DNA of 64,000 bases from DASUBV01 sp036501025 (GCA_036501025.1 DASYBB010000241.1:1-64000), one strand, 5' to 3'; shown: positions 33,597 to 42,381, numbered from the stretch's first letter. Translations and numbers: made by a program. The notes: generated from the sequence alone by a model not told the origin.

Positions 33597-34673
33597 ATGA
33601 AGGCTGCTGTGCTGCGCGAGGTCAACCGGCCGCTCACGATCGAGGACGTCCAGGTCGCCCGGCCCGGTCCCCGTGAGGTGATCATCAGGACCGGCGCCGC
33701 CGGCCTGTGCCACAGCGACCTCAGCGCGATGAACGGCACCATCAAGATGACCGGCCTGCCCGTCGTGCTCGGCCACGAGTCCGCCGGCACGGTCACTGAG
33801 GTCGGCCGCGATGTCACCTACGTCAAGCCCGGCGATCGCGTGATCACCTGCCTGTCTCAGTTCTGCGGGCTCTGCGAGTTCTGCCTCACCGGACGTTCCT
33901 ACCTCTGCACCAGGGAGGGGCTCACCCGAGCGCCCGGGGATTCCCGGCTGAGCCAGGACGGGACCGCGATCGGGCAGTTCGCCGGCCTGGGGTCCTTCGC
34001 CGAGGAACTGCTCGTCCATGAGGGCGCCATCGTCAAGTTCGGTGCGGACATTCCCGTCGAGGTGGCGGCGCTCGTGGGCTGCGGCGTGACGACCGGGCTC
34101 GGCGCCGCGCTGAACACGGCGCAGGTGGCGCCCGCGTCCACGACCGCGGTCATCGGCCTCGGCGGCGTCGGCCTGGCGGCCATCCAGGGCTGCTCTATCG
34201 CGGGCGCCCGCCAGGTGATCGCCGTTGACCGCTGGCCCGGCCGGCTAGAGCGCGCCCTGGCCCTCGGGGCCACCCACGCCGTGAACGCCGCCGAGACCGA
34301 CTCGGTCGAGGCCGTCCGCGAACTGTCCGGCGGCGGAGTCGACTACGCGTTCGAGGCCGTCGGGCGCAGCGACACCTCGGAGCAGGCCTTCCAGATGACC
34401 CGGCCCGGCGGCATGGCGGTCATCATCGGGGTCGTCAGCGGCATGGACATCACGATCCCGGGCTCCCTGCTGCAGCGCGACCGGACCCTGCGCGGCTGCG
34501 CGATGGGCTCGAACCGGTTCCGCATCGACATGCCCAAGTGGCTCGACCTCTACCGCCAGGGTCGCCTGCGCGTCGACGACTTCATCACCTCGAGGATCAC
34601 CCTTGATGAGGTCAACGAGGGCTACGCCGCGATGGAGCGCGGCGAGGGAGCGCGCACGGTCATCATCTTCTAG
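33597..34673 (+). CDS. Zinc-dependent alcohol dehydrogenase
   Basis: 358 residues, MDR family. Catalytic zinc ligands are Cys38 (GLCHSD) and His60-Glu61 (LGHESAG); the structural zinc is held by Cys90, 93, 96 and 104 (FCGLCEFC..YLC). The Rossmann motif is GLGGVGLAAIQG, and Asp in VIAVDRW favours NAD. It resembles alcohol dehydrogenases that act on medium or aromatic alcohols. GGAGGAGCG precedes the ATG. It sits between the lectin and STAND copy 2 and its stop overlaps the STAND stop by four bases on the other strand. Confidence 0.94.
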   Translation: MKAAVLREVNRPLTIEDVQVARPGPREVIIRTGAAGLCHSDLSAMNGTIKMTGLPVVLGHESAGTVTEVGRDVTYVKPGDRVITCLSQFCGLCEFCLTGRSYLCTREGLTRAPGDSRLSQDGTAIGQFAGLGSFAEELLVHEGAIVKFGADIPVEVAALVGCGVTTGLGAALNTAQVAPASTTAVIGLGGVGLAAIQGCSIAGARQVIAVDRWPGRLERALALGATHAVNAAETDSVEAVRELSGGGVDYAFEAVGRSDTSEQAFQMTRPGGMAVIIGVVSGMDITIPGSLLQRDRTLRGCAMGSNRFRIDMPKWLDLYRQGRLRVDDFITSRITLDEVNEGYAAMERGEGARTVIIF

Positions 34674-37333
34674 GTGGGGACAGGTGGACCAGCGCCAGGA
34701 GCGCGGGGCGTCTGGATGCCGGCGCCGGGCTGCTGCCGCACGATATCCACTGCTTGCCGTTGAGTGAGCCGGGAGCCGGCCGAGAAGGCCTGATCGAACT
34801 GGCTGCCGCCGAGCAGGCGGCGGAGGTTGGCCACCAGATCGGCCTCCGGCCGCCTCAGATGCGGCCAGGTCGGCAGGCCTACCCGCTCGCGCAGCCCTTC
34901 GGCCGCACCTTTCAGCCGGGCCGCCCGCTCGGGGTCGCTCTCCGCGAGCGCCAGCTCGGCATACGCGGACAGGCACAGGGTCACGAGCGGGATGTTGCGG
35001 GCCGCCAGGCTCCGGTCCAGCGCCTCGTCCAGCAGTGTCCGGGCCTCATCCAGGCGGCCCCGCAGCACGGCGAGGATGCCCAGCTGCACCCGGGGAGCCG
35101 GGGCGAGCCAGTCCCCGCCGGCGCGGCCCGCCACGTCGCGCGCCTCGGCCAGGGGAGCGGGGGCGTCGCGGTAGCGGCCCAGCGCCATGTCCAGCGAGCC
35201 GGCGGTGAACGCGGCGATGGACCAGTAGACGGGCTCATCCTGGCCCCGGAGTTCCTCCAGCGAGACCGAAGCCTCCCGGAGCGCCCCGTCGAAGTCGTCG
35301 GCGATCGGCAAAATCCACGCCAGGGCCAGGTGGGACAGCGCGCGCAGGAAGGGGTCCCGGATCCCGGCCAGCAGCGGGGCCAGGCTCTGGCGGGCCGCCA
35401 GCGCCGCCGGATCGTTCCCGACGTTGACGGCGATCACCGCCGCCACCACGGCAAGCTCGGCGCGGGCCTGCGGATCCAGCGTGCCGGCGGCGGGCAGCAG
35501 TTGTTCCACCCACGACCACGCCTCGGGCTCGAGGTCCCGCTGCACCCAGAACGGAAACAGGACCCGGAACAGGTGCGGCAGCGGCTCGCGGTCATGGGCC
35601 AGGTACCAGCGGACCGCGGCGCCGAGGTTGCCTGTCTCGGCGTCCAGCCGCTTCACCCACTCGCCCCCGCCGGCGGCGCGCAGCGGGCGGTCGGCCTGCT
35701 CCGCCAGGTCCCGGTAGTAGGCCGCGTGCCGCCGCGCGACCTGGTCGGCGTCGGGCCGGGCCGCCAGATGCTCGGCCACGAACTCGCGGACGGTGTCCAG
35801 CATCCGCGTCCGGGGCCTCGGCTCGGTCCGGTCGAGGTAGATCAGGCTGTGCCGGGCCAGCGCCTCAGACAACTCCAGCGCCCGGTCCTCATCCAGGCCC
35901 GCCACCCGGGCCGCGGCGTGGACGGTCCAGCCGCCCGCGAACGCCGCCGCCACTTCCAGCAGCGAACGCTCGGGATCCGGCAGGAGGCCCACGCTCCACT
36001 CCACCGTGGCCCGCAACGTGCGCTGCCGCTCGGGCAGGTCCACAGCACCGGTGCCGAGCGCATCCAGTGATGCCGCCAGCCGGCCCAGCAGCGCGGGCGG
36101 GTCCAGCAGCCGGGCGCGGGCGGCGGCCAGCTCGATGGCCAGCGGCAGGCCCTCCAGCCGCCGGCAGATCTCGGCCACCGCCACCGCGTTGCCCTCGGTC
36201 AGGGCAAAGCCGGGCCGCACCGCGCGGACCCGGTCCACAAACAATGCCACCGCCGGCGAGGCCGCGACCTCCGCGACCGATGCGCCGCCGGGACCCCCCG
36301 GCAGCGGCAGCGGCGGCACCGGGTACTCGCGCTCGGCTTGCAGCCCCAGCGCGGCGCGGCTGGTCGCCACGATCGCCAGCCCCGCGCAGCGGGTAAGCAG
36401 CTGAGCCAGATCCCGGGCGACCTGGATCACCTGCTCCAGGTTATCCAGGATCAGCAGCCAGGCACCGTCGCCGAACGTCTCGGCCAGGGCTTCCAGCGGC
36501 GAGCGGGTTCTGGCCAGGTCGGCGCCCGCCGCCCGGCCGACGGCGGCCAGCACCAGCCCGGGGTCGGTGACCGCCTCGAGCGCCACGAACGCGGTGCCCG
36601 CACCGAAGCGGTCCCGCAGCCGCTCGGCGGCGGCCACCGCCAGCCGGGTCTTGCCGACCCCGCCCGGCCCGGTCAGCGTCACCAGCCGCACCCCGGGGGA
36701 CTCCACCAGCCCCGTCACCTCGCCGATGGCCCGCTCCCGTCCCAGCAGGGACGTCGCGCCCACCGGCGGCCGGGCAGGGCCGCTCGTGGCCGCCGGCGGC
36801 GGCGCCGAGGCCATCGTCCGGGTGGCGGCGAATCGCTCGCTCAGCAGCACCGCCAGGTCCTCGCGCACCAGCCGGCCCAGCTCGGCGGGAGAGCGGAAAT
36901 GCCGGTAGGAGGCCGAGGACTCCGCCTTGATCCGGGCCAGCAGGCCAGCCAGCCGCGGCTCGCGATCGGGCGCCGGCCCCTTGACGTACAGCAGCCGCGG
37001 CAGCGCACCCGACAGGTCGAACTCCTCCTCCAGTCCCGATATCGCCGCACCCGGGACAAGCTGCCCGTACTGCTGCCAGTACACGCCGATGAACACGTCG
37101 GCTTGCGCCAGGTACGCCCGGTACACCTCGGCCGGCGGATGCGGCCGGGCCCCCACCTCGAACATCACGGGGGTCAGCCGCAGCGCCGATACAGCGCGCG
37201 ACACCGCCAGCCGCTCCCCGGCCAGCTCACCTAGCGTGGAACTCACGAACACCCGAAGCCGCCGGTCCGGCGTCCGGATGACCGCCTCACCCCCAGGTTC
37301 CTGGCTCACCGATCGCCCCCGATCAGGTCCCAT
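34670..37333 (-). CDS. DUF4062-STAND ATPase-TPR protein, copy 2
   Basis: 887 residues with the same layout as the protein at 30157-32781: DUF4062 at about 25-170 (RVFVSSTLGELAGERLAV, PVMFEVGARPHPPAEVYRAY, VFIGVYWQQYGQ), P-loop GPGGVGKT (222-229), Walker B-like LLILDNLE (293-300), EGLPLAIELAAARARLL, then a long helical TPR-like part. The DUF4062 domains are much more alike than the C-terminal sensors, as expected if the sensors diverged to different ligands. A GTG start aligned with the IRTPD motif of copy 1 (residue 18) is an alternative. No transmembrane segment or DNA-binding motif is visible. Confidence 0.88.
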   Translation of the reverse strand: MGPDRGRSVSQEPGGEAVIRTPDRRLRVFVSSTLGELAGERLAVSRAVSALRLTPVMFEVGARPHPPAEVYRAYLAQADVFIGVYWQQYGQLVPGAAISGLEEEFDLSGALPRLLYVKGPAPDREPRLAGLLARIKAESSASYRHFRSPAELGRLVREDLAVLLSERFAATRTMASAPPPAATSGPARPPVGATSLLGRERAIGEVTGLVESPGVRLVTLTGPGGVGKTRLAVAAAERLRDRFGAGTAFVALEAVTDPGLVLAAVGRAAGADLARTRSPLEALAETFGDGAWLLILDNLEQVIQVARDLAQLLTRCAGLAIVATSRAALGLQAEREYPVPPLPLPGGPGGASVAEVAASPAVALFVDRVRAVRPGFALTEGNAVAVAEICRRLEGLPLAIELAAARARLLDPPALLGRLAASLDALGTGAVDLPERQRTLRATVEWSVGLLPDPERSLLEVAAAFAGGWTVHAAARVAGLDEDRALELSEALARHSLIYLDRTEPRPRTRMLDTVREFVAEHLAARPDADQVARRHAAYYRDLAEQADRPLRAAGGGEWVKRLDAETGNLGAAVRWYLAHDREPLPHLFRVLFPFWVQRDLEPEAWSWVEQLLPAAGTLDPQARAELAVVAAVIAVNVGNDPAALAARQSLAPLLAGIRDPFLRALSHLALAWILPIADDFDGALREASVSLEELRGQDEPVYWSIAAFTAGSLDMALGRYRDAPAPLAEARDVAGRAGGDWLAPAPRVQLGILAVLRGRLDEARTLLDEALDRSLAARNIPLVTLCLSAYAELALAESDPERAARLKGAAEGLRERVGLPTWPHLRRPEADLVANLRRLLGGSQFDQAFSAGSRLTQRQAVDIVRQQPGAGIQTPRAPGAGPPVPT

Positions 37334-37597
37334 CCACCCAAGTCTGCAGCTAGCCCACCCGAGCCGGCAAAGGGACCCGGCAGGTTCCCGGCCCGTCAGC
37401 CAGCACCGGCCGTCGCAGCGGGCCAGGAGCCTCGCCGGCCCGGTAGCGGCGGTCGCGGACCTGCGCGGGTCCGGGCGCCGAAGCGGGCCTTGGCCCGGTG
37501 GCCAACCTCAGCGCGGACGAGCGGCGTCGCCGGGCTGCTCGATGAGCTGGGCCAGGTTGTGCCCGGAGGCGGTGGGACGAATCGGAGCAGGCGGACG
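37334..37597. other. Intergenic region upstream of STAND copy 2
   Basis: No credible coding frame on either strand. It presumably holds the promoter of the minus-strand STAND gene; I see no clear palindrome. Confidence 0.35.
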
Positions 37598-37804
37598 TCA
37601 TCCGGCCCGAGCACGCCGAGCCCGGGCGGCGATCAGGGCCACGATGACGAGTCCCAGCGCGACGACCAGGAACGGGCCGACGGTCGGGACCCGCCACAAG
37701 CCGAGGCCGGCCCGCCAGATGAGGTGCCAGATGAACAGGTGCACGATCGCGCGACCGAGTCCGCCGCCTCCCCCGAGGCCGCCCAGGCCTACCGCGCCGC
37801 CCAT
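37598..37804 (-). CDS. Possible small Gly-rich membrane protein
   Basis: About 68 residues from ATG 37804: a Gly-rich head (MGGAVGLGGLGGGGGLGRA), an amphipathic HLFIWHLIWRAGLGLW stretch and a hydrophobic segment (VGPFLVVALGLVIVALIAA) ending in RARRARAG. The pattern fits a single-pass or two-pass membrane protein; an in-frame longer form to 37879 exists. No recognised family and no clear ribosome site, so it is tentative. Confidence 0.4.
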   Translation of the reverse strand: MGGAVGLGGLGGGGGLGRAIVHLFIWHLIWRAGLGLWRVPTVGPFLVVALGLVIVALIAARARRARAG

Positions 37805-38099
37805 GGCCAGCGCGCGCGTCCGGGATGGCAGCCCGTGACTACGGCTAGTCAGAGCATGCGGCTGGGGAGCGAGCGGCATGAGCCGCCCGGCCCGCGTAGG
37901 CAGAAAGTCGAAAGCTCATTCCCCAAGAGTGCCACCGCCGGCGCGTGGGTTGGCCGTGGCAACGGCGCGGACCCGCATGGGTTTCGCAAGGACAGCGTCG
38001 GGCTCAGGTCAGGCCCGCGGAGCTGGGGCCGGCCGGCTCTGCGCATTCCGGGTGCCCGCCGCTGGCCGGGATGCTCCACTACTCTGTGATACCGTGTAG

Positions 38100-38123
38100 C
38101 CGTACTAGGTGATACGGAGTACC
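38100..38123. promoter_or_regulatory. Putative operator of the PadR operon
   Basis: GTACT and AGTAC (about 38101-38121) enclose GGTGATACGG, and GTGATACCG occurs again just upstream (about 38084-38092). The site lies shortly before the PadR start at 38145 and would allow autoregulation. Confidence 0.4.
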
Positions 38124-38144
38124 GGAGGACTGAAGAGGGCCGCG

Positions 38145-38471
38145 ATGGACGACCTGACGGAGATGCTCAAGGGCACCCTTGAGGGCTGCGTGCTTGAAGT
38201 CATCGGCAGCGAGGAGACCTACGGCTACGCCATCACGCGCCGGCTGAACGAACTCGGCTTCGCCGACGTCGTCGAGGGGACGGTTTACACCATCTTGCTG
38301 CGACTCGAGAAGAACGGGCTCGTCCAGGTGACGAAACGGCCATCCGGGATGGGCCCGCCGCGCAAGTTCTATGCGCTCAACGACACGGGGCGCGGGGAAC
38401 TCGCGAGGTTCTGGGTGAAATGGGAGTACCTCTCAGCACGCATCGACAAGCTCAGGGAGGGCGGGAGATGA
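38145..38471 (+). CDS. PadR family transcriptional regulator
   Basis: 108 residues from ATG 38145. The winged helix is clear: MLKGTLEGCVLEVIGSEETYGYAITRRLNELGF, VVEGTVYTILLRLEKNGLVQ, RKFYALNDTGRGEL. A short C-terminal helix (WEYLSARIDKLREG) mediates dimerisation. PadR proteins repress nearby operons and respond to phenolics or drugs. The stop overlaps the following DUF1048 gene (ATGA). Confidence 0.93.
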   Translation: MDDLTEMLKGTLEGCVLEVIGSEETYGYAITRRLNELGFADVVEGTVYTILLRLEKNGLVQVTKRPSGMGPPRKFYALNDTGRGELARFWVKWEYLSARIDKLREGGR

Positions 38472-38824
38472 ACCTCTGGGAAACCATGACAGGCAGCGAC
38501 CTCACCAGGGAGTGGAAGGCGCTCGAAACCCGGGCCGGGGCACTGCCGGCCGACTACCAGGCGGCGTGGAAACAGATCAAGGCTCACCTCTTCCCCTACG
38601 GAGGAGTCACGGGCCGCAACCTGATGCCGATCATGGACAACGCCCTGGGACTGCTCGAAGAGACAGCGGCGGACGGGCTGGGCATCCACGAGGTACTGGG
38701 CGACGACATCAAGGGCTTCTGCGCCGCGCTGGCCGGCGGAGAAAGGGCCCGGAGCTACCGCGACCGGTGGCGCGAGCAGCTGAACAGGAATGTCGCGAGG
38801 AAACTGGGCCGGCTAGGAGGCTGA
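38468..38824 (+). CDS. DUF1048 family protein 1
   Basis: 118 residues. ETMTGSDLTREWKALETRAGALPADYQAAWKQIKAHL and GLGIHEVLGDDIKGFCAALAGG are typical of the helical DUF1048 family that accompanies PadR regulators in Gram-positive bacteria. No catalytic motif. GGAGATG start is coupled to padR; a second DUF1048 gene follows immediately. Confidence 0.9.
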   Translation: MNLWETMTGSDLTREWKALETRAGALPADYQAAWKQIKAHLFPYGGVTGRNLMPIMDNALGLLEETAADGLGIHEVLGDDIKGFCAALAGGERARSYRDRWREQLNRNVARKLGRLGG

Positions 38825-38825
38825 C

Positions 38826-39152
38826 GTGGGCATCCAGGACATCATCGAGGGCAAGCGGCAGTTGCGGGCGCACATGGCGCGGGTCAGGGCGCTCCCGCCG
38901 GACTACCAGATCGTCTACAAGGAGATCCAGAGGTACCTCTTCAAGGTCGGACCGGTCGACGTGGCTGACGGGCGCCTGCTCTCAGGGATCGTCGACTTCT
39001 TCGAGGAAGGCGTCGCGGCCGGCAAGGGGGTCCTGGAACTCCTCGGCAACGACGTCGCTGCCTTCTGCGACGACCTGGTCAAGGACTCGCGCACCTGCGC
39101 GGGCACCCGTCAGGAGTCCCTCGGCGGGGAATCCAGCGCGGCCGACAAGTAA
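38826..39152 (+). CDS. DUF1048 family protein 2
   Basis: 108 residues, GTG start one base after the previous stop, with GGAGG close upstream. LPPDYQIVYKEIQRYLFKVGPVD, GVLELLGNDVAAFCDDLV repeat the key pattern of the first DUF1048 protein, so the pair arose by duplication and may form a heterodimer. Function unknown. Confidence 0.9.
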   Translation: MGIQDIIEGKRQLRAHMARVRALPPDYQIVYKEIQRYLFKVGPVDVADGRLLSGIVDFFEEGVAAGKGVLELLGNDVAAFCDDLVKDSRTCAGTRQESLGGESSAADK

Positions 39153-39153
39153 C

Positions 39154-39799
39154 GCCGCCGTTGGCCGAGTCGCCGGCGCTCATCACCGGCTTCGTCGGCC
39201 TGCGCGAAACCCCGCTGTATCGCGAGACAGGGCTCGCCGCGGAGGAATCCGCAGCGGTTCGCGCCGCGCTCCAGCGGATCCTGGCCGGTCATGAACCGTA
39301 TCCGGCGGTCGTCCTGGACCGGCACTGAACGTGGCCGGGGCCAATGCCGCAGCGGACTTGTTCTTCGCCCGGCTGCTCGACGACCGCGACGCCGGCCAGC
39401 CCGCCAACCTGATCCGCCTGATGTTTGATCTGGACGGCATCCGGCCGTTCGTGGCGAACTGGGACGCCGCCGCCGACGCGCTGGTTCAGCGCATCCACCG
39501 GGAAGCCGTCGGCGGCATTCCCGATCCCGCGACCGCGGCGCTTCTCCAGGAGGCCCTGGCCTACCCCGGGGTCCCGGCACGCTGGCGCGCGCCCGACTTC
39601 ACCCGCACGCCCCTGCCCGTCGTCCCCGTCGAGTTCCGCAAAGGCGGGCTGGCCCTGAGCTACTTCTCCGCCGTCACGACTTTGGGCACCCCCCCAGGAC
39701 GCGATGCTCCAGGAGATCCGTCTCGAGAGTTTCTTCCCGGCGGACCAGGCCACCGGCGCACACCGCTGGGAGCACCGCCCCGCGGGTGCAGGGAGCTAG
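39154..39799 (+). pseudogene. Broken MmyB-like regulator, C-terminal half without HTH
   Basis: Three frames joined together read as the ligand-binding part of an XRE-type MmyB-like regulator: LRETPLYRETGLAAEESAAV, EPYPAVVLDRH(W)N, VAGANAAADLFFARLL, DGIRPFVANWDAAADALV, DFTRTPLPVVPVEF, and finally LESFFPADQATGAHRWEH. A base is missing at about 39326 (CACTGAAC where CACTGGAAC would restore the Trp codon) and one extra C lies in the seven-C run near 39697. The N-terminal helix-turn-helix is gone; DUF1048 coding sequence directly precedes. Sequencing error at the C run is possible but would not explain the missing head. Confidence 0.72.
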
Positions 39800-39863
39800 C
39801 CCGCACCCAGGGCGGGCGAGCCCGGCACCCGTATGCCGTTGCCAGCGGCGGGGTTCGTGCTGG

Positions 39864-40208
39864 CTACCGGTCGGTGACCGGCCGGATCTCAATGGCGCCG
39901 CCCAGGCGGGCGGCAGGGATGCGCGCGGCGAGCTCGATCGCGGCGGCGGGGTGCTCGGCCTCGATCAGGTAGTAGCCGCCGAGGAGCTCTTCGGCCTCGG
40001 CGAAGGGCCCGCGGGCGGTGACTGTCTGGCCGTCTATTACACGCACGGTGGTGGCGGTCTCGGCCGACTGCAGCTGGCGGGCGTCTATGAGGCCGGGGGC
40101 CTGTGCGAGGGCACAGTACTCGTCGTAGACCGGCTGCTGCTCGTCGTGGGGGAGTGCCGCGAGCCGGGTCATTGAGTCGCCCAGGTAGATCTGGAGCAGG
40201 TACTTCAT
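39864..40208 (-). CDS. YCII/DGPF-domain protein
   Basis: 114 residues: MKYLLQIYLGDSMTRLAALP, the ARGPFAEAEELLGGYYLIEA core (DGPFAETKE variant) and PAARLGGAIEIRP. These small dimeric ferredoxin-like proteins are frequent beside ECF factors or transporters in actinomycetes; function mostly unknown. GGAGGAGAAACC precedes ATG. It is the second gene of an operon with the MFS pump 37 bases upstream. Confidence 0.92.
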   Translation of the reverse strand: MKYLLQIYLGDSMTRLAALPHDEQQPVYDEYCALAQAPGLIDARQLQSAETATTVRVIDGQTVTARGPFAEAEELLGGYYLIEAEHPAAAIELAARIPAARLGGAIEIRPVTDR

Positions 40209-40244
40209 GGTTTCTCCTCCGCGGGTTGGTGCTGGCGGTGACGG

Positions 40245-41714
40245 TCAGGGGGCGTCGGTGGCGAGCGCCGGGCCGGGGGCCGGCGCGGATGCCTCGCCGC
40301 GGGTGTTGGCGGCGCGTACGGCGATCAGCGCGGCGGCGAGCAGGAAGATGCTGCCCGTGAGGAGGGCCTGGTGGTAGCCCGCGGTGAGCGCGGCCGCCGG
40401 GGCGGCCCGCACGGCGAGGAGGGCATCGGTACGGGCGGTGGCGACGGCGGAGAAGATCGCGAGGCCGAGCGCCGACCCGAGTTGCAGGGCGGTGCTGAGG
40501 AGGCCTGCGGCGAGGCCGGCCTGGTCGGCGGGGACGCCGGCGCTGGCCGCGGTGGTGACGGCGACGAATACGGCGCCGAGCCCGACCGACATGATCAGGA
40601 GGCCGGGGAGCAGGTCGGTGAGGTAGGAGCCGTGGACGGGAAGGCGGGAGAGGTAGTACATCCCGGCGGCGGCGATGAGCGCGCCGGCGATGATCACCGG
40701 CCGGGTGCCCAGCCGGGCGAACAGCCGGGTCGAGGCTCCCGCGGTGACAGCGATGCCGACGGTGACGGGGAGGTACGCGGCTCCTGCTCGCAGCGGTGAG
40801 AAGCCGAGCACGTTCTGCATGTAGAGGGTGAGGAAGAAGAACGCGGACAGGAAGCCGGCGAAGGCGATGAGCTGGGTGGCGTCGGCGGCCGCGAGGCCCC
40901 TGACCTGGAGGATGGAGAACGGGAACAGCGGGTGCGGGCTGCGTGCCTCGTTGGCGGCGAAGGCCGCGAGCAGGACGGCGGCGGTAACGAGCTCGCCGAT
41001 GGTGTGCGCGCTGCCCCAGCCCGCGTCAGGTGCCTTCACCAGCGCGTAGACCAGCAGCAGCATGCCGCCGGTGGCGAGGGCGGCGCCGAGAGCGTCGAAG
41101 CTGGCCAGCGGCGCGCGGCGGCGCTCGGCGGCGATGAGCCGGAAGGCGGCGCCCAGCACGGCCGCGCAGACCGGGAGGTTGACGAACAGCACCCAGCGCC
41201 AGCCGGGCCCGGCCGACAGCGCGCCGCCGGCGAACACCCCCACGGCGGCGGCGAGCCCGGATACGGCGCCCCACGCGCCCAGCGCCCGGGTCCGGTCGGC
41301 GCCCTCGCTGAACGTGGTGGTGAGGATGGACAGCCCGGCCGGGGCCATCATCGCGGCGCCGGCACCCTGCGCCACCCGGGCGGCGACCAGCACGGCGGCG
41401 GCCGGGGCCAGCCCTCCGGCCAGCGATGAGAGGGCGAACAGCGCGGTCCCGGTGACCAGCAGGCGGCGCCGCCCGAGGAGGTCGGCGGCGCGGCCGCCGA
41501 GGAGCAGGAAGCCGCCGTAGGTCAGCAGGTACCCGCTGAGGACCCACTGTAGGCCCTGCTGCGAGAAGTGCAGGTCGTGGCGGATCGCGGGGAGCGCGAC
41601 GTTGACGATCGAGGAGTCGGCGATGTCCAGGAACTGGACGGCGCACAGGAGCAGCAGCGTGAGCCTGCCCCGGCGGGTCGCGAGGAAGGGCCGCTCGGGG
41701 GTGGCTGACGTCAT
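40245..41714 (-). CDS. MFS drug-efflux transporter, DHA2 (14-helix) type
   Basis: 489 residues from ATG 41714, which has GGTGGAGGTT close upstream. The first helices show LLLLCAVQFLDIADSSIVNVALPAI, the GGRAADLLGRRRLLVTG loop (motif A) and LSGYLLTYGGFLLLG; the length and hydrophobic pattern fit 14 segments. Probably exports drugs or a secondary metabolite by proton antiport. It is divergent from a TetR gene whose operator lies in the shared 40-base gap, so drug-induced derepression is likely. Confidence 0.93.
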   Translation of the reverse strand: MTSATPERPFLATRRGRLTLLLLCAVQFLDIADSSIVNVALPAIRHDLHFSQQGLQWVLSGYLLTYGGFLLLGGRAADLLGRRRLLVTGTALFALSSLAGGLAPAAAVLVAARVAQGAGAAMMAPAGLSILTTTFSEGADRTRALGAWGAVSGLAAAVGVFAGGALSAGPGWRWVLFVNLPVCAAVLGAAFRLIAAERRRAPLASFDALGAALATGGMLLLVYALVKAPDAGWGSAHTIGELVTAAVLLAAFAANEARSPHPLFPFSILQVRGLAAADATQLIAFAGFLSAFFFLTLYMQNVLGFSPLRAGAAYLPVTVGIAVTAGASTRLFARLGTRPVIIAGALIAAAGMYYLSRLPVHGSYLTDLLPGLLIMSVGLGAVFVAVTTAASAGVPADQAGLAAGLLSTALQLGSALGLAIFSAVATARTDALLAVRAAPAAALTAGYHQALLTGSIFLLAAALIAVRAANTRGEASAPAPGPALATDAP

Positions 41715-41732
41715 GCCGGAACCTCCACCATA

Positions 41733-41754
41733 GTTAGTGAGTACACTTACTAAC
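41733..41754. promoter_or_regulatory. TetR operator between pump and regulator
   Basis: A 22-base imperfect palindrome with outer arms GTTAGT and ACTAAC and core GAGTACACTT lies between the MFS start (41714) and TetR ATG (41755). Binding here would block both divergent promoters. Confidence 0.75.
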
Positions 41755-42381
41755 ATGCCAGATGCGGCGGTGACTGTCTATCCTCGGCAGGAGATGACCA
41801 GTGAAATGCCGAACGTGAACGGGACCGGCCGTCCGGGAAAGCGAGAGCGGCTCGTCGCGGCGGCGGGCGACCTCATGCACCGCCAGGGCGTGCAGCGGAC
41901 GAAAATCGCGGAGGTCGCGGAGGCCGCCGATGTCCCGCCCGGGAACGTCTACTACTACTTCAAGACCAGGGACGACATGGTCCGGGCCGTCGCCGAGGAC
42001 CAGGCCGCCCAGTTCGCCGCCATGCTCGCCACGATCGAGCGCCAGCCGGACCCGGCCGGCCGCCTCAAGGCGCTCGTGCGCTCCTGGGACGACATGCGCG
42101 ACATCGTGGCCCGCTACGGCTGCCCCGTCGGGAACCTCAGCTCCGAGCTCGCCCGGAACGCTGACGGGCTGGAGCGCTACGCCCCGATGGCCATGAATCT
42201 CATCATCGACTGGGCGCAGGCCCAGTTCGAGGCCCTCGGCCGCCCGGATGCGCGCGACCTCGCCATCACCCTCCTGGCCGGGGTGCAGGGCGCCGCCCTG
42301 CTGGCCAGCACGCTCCGCGATCCGCTCATCGTCACCCGCGAGGTAAGCCGGCTCGGGCACTGGATCGACGCCCTGGCCTGA
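41755..42381 (+). CDS. TetR family transcriptional regulator
   Basis: About 208 residues from ATG 41755. Helix-turn-helix at about 28-72 (KRERLVAAAGDLMHRQGV, TKIAEVAEAADVPPGNVYYYFKTRDDMVRAV); the C-terminal half is the ligand pocket (YGCPVGNLSSELARNADGL). The ATG directly follows the operator, suggesting a leaderless transcript; ATGs at 41794 (GCAGGAG beside it) and 41806 are alternatives. The likely target is the divergent pump. Confidence 0.93.
   Translation: MPDAAVTVYPRQEMTSEMPNVNGTGRPGKRERLVAAAGDLMHRQGVQRTKIAEVAEAADVPPGNVYYYFKTRDDMVRAVAEDQAAQFAAMLATIERQPDPAGRLKALVRSWDDMRDIVARYGCPVGNLSSELARNADGLERYAPMAMNLIIDWAQAQFEALGRPDARDLAITLLAGVQGAALLASTLRDPLIVTREVSRLGHWIDALA

Noticed and set aside
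28164..37333. Complete integrative element or prophage
   Set aside because: No integrase, excisionase, replication, capsid or conjugation genes are present; only the repeats and cargo-like genes support a past mobile origin.
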